From Ohtaekwangia sp. (GTDB taxonomy: Bacteria; Bacteroidota; Bacteroidia; Cytophagales; Cyclobacteriaceae): a stretch of DNA of 64,000 nucleotides. Both the position numbers and the translations under genes were made by a program. Position 1 is the stretch's first letter, and the number at the start of each line of letters is the position of its first letter. Below, one piece after another: positions 34,991 through 42,501 of this stretch. Where the stretch lies: NCBI GenBank assembly GCA_021155195.1, contig JAJNPV010000042.1, positions 310,001-374,000 on the forward strand, written 5' to 3'. The notes under the pieces are model-generated. The model had not been told where the DNA came from. It made no database searches and saw nothing but the letters and a program-made list of their open reading frames with translations.

Positions 34991-35021
34991 ATAAAAATGC
35001 CCTTATTTCAATTAAAGGGCA
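34991..35021 (-). terminator. Intrinsic terminator after trxA
   Basis: On the minus strand TGCCCTT (35021-35015) pairs with AAGGGCA (35004-34998), followed by TTTTTAT. It lies 62 bases after the trxA stop and closes the sulfur/redox operon. Confidence 0.75.
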
Positions 35022-35082
35022 AGAGATTTATTCACTTCAAACGGTTTACCCGGTTATTTGGTTCGAATAGGCTTTAAATTTA

Positions 35083-35385
35083 TTATCGAAAGGTCTCAAT
35101 TACCTCTTTTAGTTTGGCAGGCTGCACTACACCGGATTGACGCCATTTAACCTCACCATTTTTGAATACAATTAATGTGGGTACTCCTTGTATTTGAAAA
35201 CTTTGAGCGATAGCCGGATTGCGGTCAACATCAATCTTAACAATCTTCACCTGATCACCCATTTTTGATTTTACTTCGTCTAAAATAGGCTTCATCATTT
35301 TGCATGGGCCGCACCACTCAGCAGAAAAATCTACCAGGGTAGGTACATCACTTTTAATGAGTTCAGAAAAATCTCCTTTTGCCAT
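35083..35385 (-). CDS. trxA: Thioredoxin
   Basis: 100 residues with the active site WCGPCK (near 24-29), the conserved FSAEWCGPC strand, KIVKIDVDRNP and the cis-proline loop GVPTLIVF. It lacks a signal peptide, so it reduces disulfides in the cytosol. It is the last gene of the operon DUF2892-DUF6132-rhodanese-rhodanese-OsmC-trxA, 5 bases after the OsmC stop, a context that suggests it regenerates the sulfur-carrying or peroxide-reducing partners upstream. Confidence 0.95.
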   Translation of the reverse strand: MAKGDFSELIKSDVPTLVDFSAEWCGPCKMMKPILDEVKSKMGDQVKIVKIDVDRNPAIAQSFQIQGVPTLIVFKNGEVKWRQSGVVQPAKLKEVIETFR

Positions 35386-35390
35386 CTGGT

Positions 35391-35846
35391 TTATTCTTTC
35401 ACAATAATACGAGGAACCATAATAACATTTGACTTAATGGAATTTGAAATCAAACAAGCTGCCTCAGCTTTAGTAAGAACACGCGTTGCACGCTCGCGAT
35501 CTTTTTCATCTTTAATCGTCACAGTGGGTTCCAGTAAAATTTCTGTCATCAGAAACTTTCCTTCAATTTGATCTAGTTTTCCTTTTGAATCACAAGTAAA
35601 AGATAAGAATTCTAATTTTGAATTTTCGGCTATTGCCAAAAAGGTCGTCATTAAGCAACTGCTTACCGCTGCGGTAAACAAATGCTCAGGCGACCAGATG
35701 CCAGCAATTCCTTTAGGGAATTCTGGTGGTGTGGCCACTTCAATACAGCCCTCACCAGCCAAAGGATTGGTTAGCTCTGGTGAGCACATCATTCCCTTTC
35801 GATCTTTATTCCATTGAACTTGGACATTATAAAAATGAGCATCCAT
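35391..35846 (-). CDS. OsmC family protein
   Basis: About 151 residues from ATG 35846 (MDAHFYNVQVQW); the frame extends 13 codons upstream into the rhodanese gene and is rejected. Features are GIWSPEHLFTAAVSSCLMTTFLAIAE, with a candidate redox cysteine, and the second cysteine in EAACLISNSI near 128. OsmC/Ohr proteins reduce hydroperoxides by a two-cysteine mechanism using thiols, or act as thiol-linked carriers. It starts 4 bases after a rhodanese stop and is followed by thioredoxin. Confidence 0.87.
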   Translation of the reverse strand: MDAHFYNVQVQWNKDRKGMMCSPELTNPLAGEGCIEVATPPEFPKGIAGIWSPEHLFTAAVSSCLMTTFLAIAENSKLEFLSFTCDSKGKLDQIEGKFLMTEILLEPTVTIKDEKDRERATRVLTKAEAACLISNSIKSNVIMVPRIIVKE

Positions 35847-35850
35847 CCTT

Positions 35851-36165
35851 TTAAAGTTTATTCTGTAAGGAGATCCAACTTCCACCGTTAATAACCTGTG
35901 TATATCCTTTTGATTTTAACATACTTTTTGCAGCACCGCTGCGCATGCCCGAAGCACAACACGTTATAATCACTTTGCTCTTATCCGGAAAGCGATTGGT
36001 ATTTTGATTCAATTGATCAACAGGTATATTGATTGAGCCCCTGATATGGCCGCCAGAGTACTCGCCTTTGGTTCGCACATCAATTACAATTGCTCCATTT
36101 TTCTTCAATTCGGCAAAATCAATTTTGGGCCCCAGGCCGAATATATTTTTTAGTAGTTCGATCAT
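35851..36165 (-). CDS. Rhodanese-like protein B
   Basis: 104 residues from ATG 36165 (MIELLKNIFGLG). The rhodanese domain reads VIDVRTKGEYSGGHIRGSINIP and the active-site loop is CCASGMRSG. It starts 1 base after the stop of rhodanese A, to which it is clearly related (DVRT.-EY-GGH..GSINIPV), so the pair is probably an old tandem duplication. Rhodaneses carry sulfane sulfur on the loop cysteine. An N-terminal hydrophobic patch is short, so it is likely cytosolic or loosely membrane-bound. Confidence 0.9.
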   Translation of the reverse strand: MIELLKNIFGLGPKIDFAELKKNGAIVIDVRTKGEYSGGHIRGSINIPVDQLNQNTNRFPDKSKVIITCCASGMRSGAAKSMLKSKGYTQVINGGSWISLQNKL

Positions 36166-36166
36166 A

Positions 36167-36454
36167 TTAATTTGATAATTGAATTTGTAAGTGATTGATA
36201 GAGTGCCAGCTTCCTGCATTAACACACTCCATGTCCTGTTCTTTAAGATATTGAGTGGCCATGGCACTGCGCCCGCCTGATGCGCAGCAAAGTATCAAAG
36301 GCATTTCAAACTCTTTTATTTCTTCCAATCGTTGCAATATTTCGTTTACCGGTATGTTAATCGATCCGTTAACATGTCCGCCCTGATATTCAGATGGAGT
36401 ACGCACATCGATTATAGTGCCTTGACCGTTTTGAATGAGTTGTTCAATAATCAT
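36167..36454 (-). CDS. Rhodanese-like protein A
   Basis: 95 residues, a single rhodanese domain: IIDVRTPSEYQGGHVNGSINIP and active-site loop LCCASGGRSAMA. The catalytic cysteine and following arginine are intact. Its start overlaps the DUF6132 stop by 11 bases. Beside YgaP-like DUF2892 it recalls E. coli YgaP, where rhodanese and this membrane hairpin are fused in one chain; here they are separate genes. Confidence 0.9.
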   Translation of the reverse strand: MIIEQLIQNGQGTIIDVRTPSEYQGGHVNGSINIPVNEILQRLEEIKEFEMPLILCCASGGRSAMATQYLKEQDMECVNAGSWHSINHLQIQLSN

Positions 36455-36653
36455 TGTAATTTAATTTTATCTTTTTAAACATGCTGACAACTAAGCCACC
36501 CATGATGGCTCCATATAAAGAAGAGTTTAGTGGACTTGACGTGATCGGGCAGGATCCACTCATGCACCCCACTTCCCTCCAATAGATGTATCCCGCTGCC
36601 AAACCGATAAGCGTGCCCACCGCTATGCCCCAATGTTTTCTAATCTTATCCAT
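36444..36653 (-). CDS. DUF6132 small membrane protein
   Basis: 69 residues with one or two hydrophobic segments: GIAVGTLIGLAAGYIYW (about 9-25) and LYGAIMGGLVVSMF (about 47-60). Between them lies the cysteine motif GCMSGSCPITSSP, which I recognise from the DUF6132 family. The two cysteines could carry or relay sulfur, which fits the surrounding rhodanese, OsmC and thioredoxin genes; this is inference. It overlaps the DUF2892 gene by 8 bases and rhodanese A by 11. Confidence 0.82.
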   Translation of the reverse strand: MDKIRKHWGIAVGTLIGLAAGYIYWREVGCMSGSCPITSSPLNSSLYGAIMGGLVVSMFKKIKLNYNDY

Positions 36654-36858
36654 TCAGCTTCTTTCTTAACGTACTTAGTCCAAAAGGAAGGTATAGCGGA
36701 CAAACGCTTATTAAACTGGTCAGGACAAACACCGCTGCAAGTGCTAGCAGGATGATAGCCGTAGTTCCTGAAATTATATTAGTGAAATAAAGTAGTACAA
36801 CAAGTGCTGCCAGTATCACCCTGATAATCCGGTCAGCGGAACCCATATTTTTTTTCAT
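36646..36858 (-). CDS. DUF2892 (YgaP-like) membrane hairpin protein
   Basis: 70 residues. MKKNMGSADRIIRVILA is the standard DUF2892 opening, followed by two transmembrane helices separated by GTTA and ending CPLYLPFGLSTL. In E. coli YgaP the same hairpin anchors a rhodanese at the inner membrane. It is the first gene of the sulfur/redox operon and lies about 50 bases downstream of a Crp-type palindrome, so it probably marks the operon start. Confidence 0.88.
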   Translation of the reverse strand: MKKNMGSADRIIRVILAALVVLLYFTNIISGTTAIILLALAAVFVLTSLISVCPLYLPFGLSTLRKKLNG

Positions 36859-36861
36859 TGT

Positions 36862-36889
36862 AGTAGTTTTTTGTTAAGACAAAACTACT
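36862..36889 (-). other. Hairpin in the leader of the DUF2892 operon
   Basis: AGTAGTTTT (36862-36870) pairs perfectly with AAAACTACT (36881-36889). On the minus strand it lies just before the DUF2892 start codon and after the Crp gene, followed by only a few bases (ACAATG), so it may act on the leader RNA or end the Crp transcript. Confidence 0.45.
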
Positions 36890-36908
36890 GCAGAGTTTTC
36901 CGGGAGAT

Positions 36909-36924
36909 TGTGACTTTCGTCACA
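36909..36924. promoter_or_regulatory. Perfect Crp-type operator TGTGA-N6-TCACA
   Basis: TGTGAC-TTTC-GTCACA has perfect 6-bp arms and fits the E. coli Crp consensus exactly. It overlaps the stop codon of the Crp-like gene and lies 51-66 bases upstream of DUF2892. The encoded regulator keeps the Crp contact residues R-E...R in its recognition helix, so a self-contained regulator/operator pair is likely. Confidence 0.7.
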
Positions 36925-37531
36925 TAAGGGTGATTTTATTTCTGGAGAGCATGACCAACCCCTCATTTTCCATTTGTTTGATTACACGCGATACGGCTTC
37001 GCGGGCAGTTCCTAATTCCTCGGCCAATTGTTGGTGGGTTATTTTTATCTCGTTGGATTGATAAAGTGCTACTTTTTGCTTGATGAGTTGAAGTAAACGG
37101 GTATCTAATTTTTGGAAGGCAATGGCGTTTACCGCAGTAAGCAGTTCTTCGAATCGCTTGTGGTATAATCTGAAAATAAAATCAGACCATTCGGGAAATT
37201 TCTTCACCCATTCGCTGGCTTTTTCAACTGGAATAAAAAGAATCTCTGCATCTTCTTCTACAATGGCCTTTACTTTACTGGTTTCGTTGTGGATTCCACC
37301 AAGAAATGACATGATACAGCTTTCTCCTGGTGTGATGTAATAGAGGAGTATTTCGTGTCCATCATGATCGGTGCGCATTACTTTTAAACTACCGTTTAAT
37401 ACGAGTGGGATTGCTTTAATGTAGCTATCTTCTTGCTGGATAACCGACCCCGCAGGAAATTTCTTCAATTGACCATAGGTCGAAACTTCATTTTTAAGAA
37501 GTGAATGGAAAATTGAATCGGAGGAATTCAT
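36920..37531 (-). CDS. Crp/Fnr family transcriptional regulator
   Basis: 203 residues from ATG 37531 (MNSSDSIFHSLL); upstream codons in frame lie inside the PepSY gene. The cNMP-binding-like barrel spans about 20-130 (GHEILLYYITPGESCIMSFLGG) and the HTH is ITHQQLAEELGTAREAVSRVIKQME. Within it, R-E-A-V-S-R keeps the two arginines and glutamate that contact TGTGA in Crp. No four-cysteine FNR cluster is present. Its ATG overlaps the PepSY stop in TAATG. It probably controls the next operon through the palindrome at its own 3' end. Confidence 0.92.
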   Translation of the reverse strand: MNSSDSIFHSLLKNEVSTYGQLKKFPAGSVIQQEDSYIKAIPLVLNGSLKVMRTDHDGHEILLYYITPGESCIMSFLGGIHNETSKVKAIVEEDAEILFIPVEKASEWVKKFPEWSDFIFRLYHKRFEELLTAVNAIAFQKLDTRLLQLIKQKVALYQSNEIKITHQQLAEELGTAREAVSRVIKQMENEGLVMLSRNKITLM

Positions 37532-38076
37532 TAAGAGAGTAGAAATAGAAAAACAAGTGGAAAAATAAGTCCAACAAGTGCCAGTTTCCAGCCACGACTC
37601 CAAAAACTATTTTTCCCCCTCTCAATAAACATTCCAGTACAAGCAATCACCAGCATCGCTACTCCAAAAATATCAGAGTAATAAATCCACCATTTGCTGG
37701 TATCCTGATGGAGTTGAGTCATTTGTCCAAGCAACGGAGTTATTCTGTAGGTTTCAATTTTTCCTTTGCCTGTGGCTAAGTCAATCTTTACGTCATTGCT
37801 TACATACGAAATAGTAAGATTATTTCCATTGACGGCAAATCTGCGGAGGTTGTCATCAATATTAAATTCTTTGGTAAAATCGGTAATGAACTGATCATTT
37901 ACTGAATCAGTAGTTATCAAAGATTTTAGTTGGATCTCTTGCGAATTATAGGTGTAACGTCTTGGGTGCCATGATTGGCGATGGTTAAGAAATATTCCTG
38001 AAATAGAAAATGCTATAATTAAACCTAAAAAGAAATAAGCAATATCGCGGTGTGTGTTACGGGCTGTAAGTTTCAT
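37531..38076 (-). CDS. PepSY-associated membrane protein
   Basis: 181 residues with an N-terminal helix (IAYFFLGLIIAFSISGIFLNH, about 14-34), a periplasmic PepSY-like region (about 35-125) and two C-terminal helices (about 132-152 and 160-180). NHRQSW after the first helix is typical of PepSY-TM proteins, some of which act as ferric reductases. It is co-translated with the Crp regulator downstream. Function is undefined; an electron-transfer role at the membrane would suit the redox context. Confidence 0.82.
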   Translation of the reverse strand: MKLTARNTHRDIAYFFLGLIIAFSISGIFLNHRQSWHPRRYTYNSQEIQLKSLITTDSVNDQFITDFTKEFNIDDNLRRFAVNGNNLTISYVSNDVKIDLATGKGKIETYRITPLLGQMTQLHQDTSKWWIYYSDIFGVAMLVIACTGMFIERGKNSFWSRGWKLALVGLIFPLVFLFLLS

Positions 38077-38097
38077 ATGTATAAGGAGTGATTGGAT

Positions 38098-38721
38098 TTA
38101 TTTCTTTTTATAGCTGATCATAATACCGGCTCGACTGGTGCGATCAATTGTGGTTGTAAAGTCCGGATGATTCGTTACGTAGTTAAGGAATTCGGTATCG
38201 GCCAATCCATCCGCTACATTGTGAGTAGTGAAACAGCTGCCGGGTTTCAACTTGTCAACAAGATCAATAAAGTATTGTTTGTACCAATTTTTATCAGCAT
38301 CAGAAAAAACGAAGTCAAACGGACCCGGCAATTCTTTCACTAACGTGTGTGCATCACCTAGTAGTGCATCTACAAAGGCCGAAAGTCCTGCAGCCTCAAT
38401 GTTCTTCAATGCTTGTTTATGTCTACTTTCGTTCAGTTCAAGGGTAATTACTTTGCCTCCTGTTTTGCTCATCGCCCAGGCGAGCCAAATGGTAGAATGT
38501 CCGGTAGAAGTACCAATCTCAAGAGCCGAAGTGTATTTGTTCTTTACGATCAGATCAAAGAGAATTTGTCCATCTTCATAAGGCACATTCATATCGCGCC
38601 ATTCTCCCTTATGGTCTTTCAGAAATTTTTCAACCCGCGAATCCAGATCTTTATCCTGCTTTTGGGCAACTGTTACAAATGAAAAACCTACCAGTGCGAT
38701 GCTAACCAGAATGTGTTTCAT
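38098..38721 (-). CDS. O-methyltransferase-like protein with signal peptide
   Basis: This 207-residue protein has a clear signal sequence (MKHILVSIALVGFSFVTVAQ) followed by a class I SAM-methyltransferase fold: ALEIGTSTGHSTIWLA near 64 (motif I), VITLELNESRHKQALKNIEAAG near 89, and FDFVFSDADKNWY near 132. It resembles the catechol O-methyltransferase-like family 3. Export is odd because SAM is cytosolic. It lies 20 bases after ffh and 21 bases before the PepSY gene on the same strand. Confidence 0.85.
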   Translation of the reverse strand: MKHILVSIALVGFSFVTVAQKQDKDLDSRVEKFLKDHKGEWRDMNVPYEDGQILFDLIVKNKYTSALEIGTSTGHSTIWLAWAMSKTGGKVITLELNESRHKQALKNIEAAGLSAFVDALLGDAHTLVKELPGPFDFVFSDADKNWYKQYFIDLVDKLKPGSCFTTHNVADGLADTEFLNYVTNHPDFTTTIDRTSRAGIMISYKKK

Positions 38722-38741
38722 GGAAAGAAATTTAGATTTCG

Positions 38742-40073
38742 TTATCGTCCAAACGGATTTAATGCATTTAACGCACGCTTGCCACCACCCATTTTATTCA
38801 TGGTCTTCATCATCTTGCGCATGTCCTCAAACTGCTTAAGCAATTGATTTACCTGCTGCACGTTGGTACCACTCCCTTTAGCAATTCTATTCTTGCGACT
38901 TACATTTATCTTATCAGGATTTTGTCGCTCGTCAATGGTCATGGAGCGAATGATGGCTTCGATGGGCTTGAAAGAATTATCATCAATGTCAACCCCTTTC
39001 ATGGCTTTTCCCATGCCTGGGATCATGCCCAACAAATCTTTCATGTTGCCCATCTTTTTGATTTGCTCCAGTTGCGAAAGAAAGTCGTTGAAGTCGAACT
39101 GGTTCTTACGCATTTTGGCATTAAGCCTGCGCGTTTCATCTTCATCAAAAGTTTCCTGTGCTTTTTCTACCAAGCTCACCACATCGCCCATGCCCAAAAT
39201 CCGGCTGGCCATACGATCGGGATAGAAGCGATCAATAGCTTCCATCTTCTCGCCTGAACTGATGAACTTAATCGGTTTATCAACTACCCTGCGTATCGAT
39301 AAAGCAGCACCACCGCGTGTGTCGCCATCTAATTTGGTTAGTACAACACCATTAAAATTTAATCGATCATTGAATGCCTTAGCGGTATTTACAGCATCCT
39401 GACCTGTCATTGAATCAACTACAAATAATGTTTCGGATGGCTTCAACGCTTCTTTCAAGCTCGCGATCTCGTTCATCATTTGTTCATCAACCGCCAAACG
39501 ACCTGCGGTATCAACTATTACGATGCGATAATTATTTTTCTTGGCATGTTCAATGGCAGCTTTCGCGATTTTAACGGCATCTTTATTTTCAGGCTCGGCA
39601 TATACTTCAACGCCAATCTGCTCACCTAAAACTTTCAACTGATCAATCGCAGCCGGACGATAAATATCACATGCCGTTAGCATCACTTGTCGGCCCTGAC
39701 GTTTCAGGTAACTGGCTAACTTACCCGAGAAGGTAGTCTTACCCGAACCTTGTAACCCTGCAATCAGGATGATGGCTGGATTTCCTTCAATAGAAATATC
39801 TTCACTATCACCACCCATTAAAAGGGTAAGTTCATCATTCGTGATTTTGGTAAGAAGTTGTCCAGGCGAAACGGCAGTAAGCACATTTTGACCGAGTGCT
39901 TTCTCTTTTATTTCGTCCGTAACTTCCTTGGCAACCTTGTAGTTAACATCCGCATCTATCAATGCTTTGCGGATTTCCTTTACGGTGGTAGCAACGTTAA
40001 TTTCTGTAATTCTTCCCTGGCCTTTCAGGGTTTGAAAGGCCTTTTCCAACTTGAGACTTAAACTATCAAACAT
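38742..40073 (-). CDS. ffh: Signal recognition particle protein Ffh
   Basis: The 443-residue GTPase has an N-domain, then G-domain motifs AGLQGSGKTTFSGKLA near 104 (G1), DTAGRLAVDEQ near 188 (G3), LTKLDGDTRGGAALS near 245 (G4) and SSGEKMEAIDRFYPDRMASRILG. The methionine-rich M domain (GMIPGMGKAMKG, MRKMMKTMNKMGG) binds 4.5S RNA and signal sequences. It targets nascent membrane proteins to FtsY. Length is close to E. coli Ffh. A TAACTTTG -7 box lies 27 bases upstream. Confidence 0.97.
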   Translation of the reverse strand: MFDSLSLKLEKAFQTLKGQGRITEINVATTVKEIRKALIDADVNYKVAKEVTDEIKEKALGQNVLTAVSPGQLLTKITNDELTLLMGGDSEDISIEGNPAIILIAGLQGSGKTTFSGKLASYLKRQGRQVMLTACDIYRPAAIDQLKVLGEQIGVEVYAEPENKDAVKIAKAAIEHAKKNNYRIVIVDTAGRLAVDEQMMNEIASLKEALKPSETLFVVDSMTGQDAVNTAKAFNDRLNFNGVVLTKLDGDTRGGAALSIRRVVDKPIKFISSGEKMEAIDRFYPDRMASRILGMGDVVSLVEKAQETFDEDETRRLNAKMRKNQFDFNDFLSQLEQIKKMGNMKDLLGMIPGMGKAMKGVDIDDNSFKPIEAIIRSMTIDERQNPDKINVSRKNRIAKGSGTNVQQVNQLLKQFEDMRKMMKTMNKMGGGKRALNALNPFGR

Positions 40074-40099
40074 GATTTGGTTTTTTTACTAAAAGCCCA

Positions 40100-40107
40100 C
40101 AAAGTTA
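40100..40107 (-). promoter_or_regulatory. Candidate -7 box of ffh
   Basis: On the minus strand this reads TAACTTTG, a perfect TAnnTTTG box, 27 bases before the ffh ATG. The same octamer precedes moaC. No good TTTG -33 box is seen at the usual distance, so the call is partial. Confidence 0.4.
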
Positions 40108-40234
40108 ACGGCTAATTTGGAATTGAGAACCTTAAAAAAATCCCAAATCCTGAGTTTTTTAAGGTAATAAGGAACAAAAGAAAGACTTAGGGAGTTATCT
40201 TGGCTCAAATCTTATATTACATTAATTCATTTTC

Positions 40235-41218
40235 ATGCAATACAGAAAGCTAGCAAATTCAGATTTAGAAGTTTCGGTAATTACGTTTGGCGCCTGGGCA
40301 GCCGGTGGTTGGATGTGGGGCAAAACAGATCGCAACGATGCGATTGAAGCAATCAGAGCATCGTATGATTTGGGAGTAACTTCCATTGACACTGCACCCA
40401 TTTATGGACAGGGCGAGAGCGAAGAAATTGTTGGCGATGCGATTAAAGGAATCAGTCGGGATAAAATTCAAATTCTTACCAAGTTTGGAATGCGTTGGGA
40501 TTTGGCCAAAGGTGATTTCGGTTTTAAGAGTAAGAACAATGAGGGTGTTGAGATTGACATTTATAAATATGCCGGGAAAGAAAGCATTATTAAAGAATGC
40601 GAAAATAGTTTGAAGCGATTGGGTACTGATTACATTGATCTGTATCAGATTCATTGGCCAGAATCCACCACACCCATTGCTGAAACGATGGAAGCAGTAG
40701 CGACTTTAATTAAACAAGGTAAAGTGCGACATGCGGGGGTTTGCAATTACAATGCAGAGCAAATGGCCGAAGTTGAAAAAACAATCTCGTTGGTTTCTAA
40801 TCAAATTCCATTTAGCATGGTGAACAGAGCAGTGGAGGAGAAGACGGTTCCATATTGTATTAAACATAACAAGTCGGTGTTAGCCTATAGTCCGCTGGAG
40901 CGGGGATTACTCACAGGTAAAATAACGCCTGATTATAAATTTCAGGAGGGTGATCACCGGGCCTCCAACAAATATTTTACATCTGAAAGTATAGAGAAGA
41001 CAAATGCTTTTTTGGAAAAATTAAAGCCGATGGCAGCGGAGAAGAATGCAACGCTAAGTCAACTCGTGTTGCGTTGGACAATTGAGCGCCCTGGGATTAC
41101 AATTGCGTTAGTGGGCGCGCGCAATGCTGCTCAGGCAATACAAAATGCTAAGGCAATTGAAGTGAAACTTACTAAAGAGGAGATTAAATTTATTGATAGT
41201 TTTTTACCAAAAGTATAA
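40235..41218 (+). CDS. Aldo/keto reductase
   Basis: A 327-residue TIM-barrel AKR. The catalytic tetrad is visible: D in SIDTAPIYG, the Y of the same motif (near 51-55), K in ILTKFGMRW near 84 and H in YQIHWPE near 130. The C-terminal cofactor segment GARNAAQAIQNA near 292 is typical of NADPH binding. It reduces aldehydes or ketones; the substrate is not predictable. It is divergent from ffh and has no operon partner. Confidence 0.93.
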   Translation: MQYRKLANSDLEVSVITFGAWAAGGWMWGKTDRNDAIEAIRASYDLGVTSIDTAPIYGQGESEEIVGDAIKGISRDKIQILTKFGMRWDLAKGDFGFKSKNNEGVEIDIYKYAGKESIIKECENSLKRLGTDYIDLYQIHWPESTTPIAETMEAVATLIKQGKVRHAGVCNYNAEQMAEVEKTISLVSNQIPFSMVNRAVEEKTVPYCIKHNKSVLAYSPLERGLLTGKITPDYKFQEGDHRASNKYFTSESIEKTNAFLEKLKPMAAEKNATLSQLVLRWTIERPGITIALVGARNAAQAIQNAKAIEVKLTKEEIKFIDSFLPKV

Positions 41219-41270
41219 TGGCAATTTTTTGCTAATTGTTATCAGGTTAAAAAGTAATGTATTAGTTAAG

Positions 41271-41307
41271 TCACCCTCTCCTTTGGAGAGGGGCGGGGGA
41301 GGTGAGG
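41271..41307. repeat. REP-like element with CCCTCTCC/GGAGAGGG hairpin
   Basis: CCCTCTCC (41274-41281), loop TTT, GGAGAGGG (41285-41292) is a perfect 8-bp stem, followed by a G-rich tail (GCGGGGGAGGTGAGG) and preceded by TCA. This wording is a recurrent intergenic repeat in many Bacteroidota genomes, from recollection. It lies just after the stop of the 74-residue gene on the minus strand. Confidence 0.65.
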
Positions 41308-41309
41308 TG

Positions 41310-41534
41310 TTACTTGCCTTCTCTAAAACCAAGTAAAGTCAATTCAACAACGATTAGTTTCTTATTGAAATTTGAATAGAGCAACTTTATGAAGTCTTTA
41401 TTCTGAAGATCGTTTGCAAACTCAAAAGCCTGGTCAAACTCAAAGGTGATTGGAAGTTGTTCCATAATATTTCCAGTTCCGCCTTTTCTTGCGAGGTACT
41501 TAAGAATTTCACGCTCTAATCCACTCACATCCAT
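41310..41534 (-). CDS. Small hypothetical protein (74 aa)
   Basis: MDVSGLEREILKYLARKGGTG is followed by FEFDQAFEFANDLQNKDFIKLLYSNFNKK and a beta-rich tail. The layout, a helical first half with a winged-helix-like L..REILKYL...GG...I.EQL, followed by a short hairpin, could be a small winged-helix fold. I do not recognise a family. No signal peptide or membrane helix is seen. It stands alone between the REP-like element and the AraC gene. Confidence 0.55.
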   Translation of the reverse strand: MDVSGLEREILKYLARKGGTGNIMEQLPITFEFDQAFEFANDLQNKDFIKLLYSNFNKKLIVVELTLLGFREGK

Positions 41535-41633
41535 GCTGGTTAATTTTAGACAGTTGCTAAGGTACAGGCTGTAGCTGAATTCTGAAATGGTAGCACTCCG
41601 ATTGTTTTAATTTCTTTGTACTTTGGATTGACT

Positions 41634-42443
41634 ATGAACTACAATCGCTACCCGCCTGCTAAAGAACTTGAAAAATTAATTGAGTGCTATTGGTTTGTGG
41701 AAGGTGATGAAACAGTAAACAGGCAAGAGAAGATTATTCCTGATGGATTTCCAGAACTGATTTTTCATTATCGTGATCCGTATCGTATAAACATTAGTGG
41801 GGAATGGCAACTTCAGTCTTCTGGTTTGCTGGCAGGACAAATCCGAAAGCATTTTTATTTAGAGAATACAGGAGCGAGTGGAATAGTAGGAATAAAACTT
41901 AAGCCTGCCGCTGTTACTTATTTGTTTGGGATTGAAATGGATCGACTTGCGGATCAGGTTGTTGACTTGGTGGAAATTTCAGGACAAAAGTTTCAATCCA
42001 TAGAGACCGCTATCAATGCGCATAAATCTCATGAAGAGATTATCGAAGCGTTGAATTCTTTCTTCTTATCTCAACAGCAAGTTGAATATGATGATCGTAT
42101 TGAAGGAGCACTTGCATTGCTTTTTGAAAAGCATGGTGATGTACGGGTAAGTGATTTAACTTCTAAGCTAACTATTACGGAGCGTCAACTAGAGCGTCTT
42201 TTTAAAAAGTATGTCGGGTTGTCGCCAAAATTCTATGCGCGCATCATTCGCTTCAGTTATATTTTTCAGTTAATGCAGGAAGGAGATCAATCATGGGTGA
42301 ATATTGCGTTTCAATCCGGGTATTACGATCAGGCACATTTTATTCGCGACTTTAAAGCGTTTTCGGGTGAGGATCCTTCTGCTTATTTGTTTGATGAAAA
42401 ATCCATGGCGAACTTTTTTATGAAAAGAGAGGCTAAGGTTTGA
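41634..42443 (+). CDS. AraC family transcriptional regulator
   Basis: 269 residues from ATG 41634 (MNYNRYPPAKELEKLI). The N-terminal half carries the IECYWFVEGDE and IPDGFPELIFHY segments of the DUF6597-type sensor domain. The C-terminal AraC HTH pair spans about 160-255 (VRVSDLTSKLTITERQLERLFKKYVGLSPK, then WVNIAFQSGYYDQAHFIRDFKAFSGEDPSAY). The effector is unknown. The next gene on the same strand encodes a secreted DUF6265 protein. Confidence 0.9.
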   Translation: MNYNRYPPAKELEKLIECYWFVEGDETVNRQEKIIPDGFPELIFHYRDPYRINISGEWQLQSSGLLAGQIRKHFYLENTGASGIVGIKLKPAAVTYLFGIEMDRLADQVVDLVEISGQKFQSIETAINAHKSHEEIIEALNSFFLSQQQVEYDDRIEGALALLFEKHGDVRVSDLTSKLTITERQLERLFKKYVGLSPKFYARIIRFSYIFQLMQEGDQSWVNIAFQSGYYDQAHFIRDFKAFSGEDPSAYLFDEKSMANFFMKREAKV

Positions 42444-42501
42444 ATGTCGGATTTATACAATACTGAAAATTAACAGCAGACTATTTTTGAAAGAAAACAT
42501 T

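Noticed and set aside
38844..39257. Plus-strand open frames antisense to ffh
   Set aside because: Overlap fully with a highly conserved gene; no independent evidence of coding.
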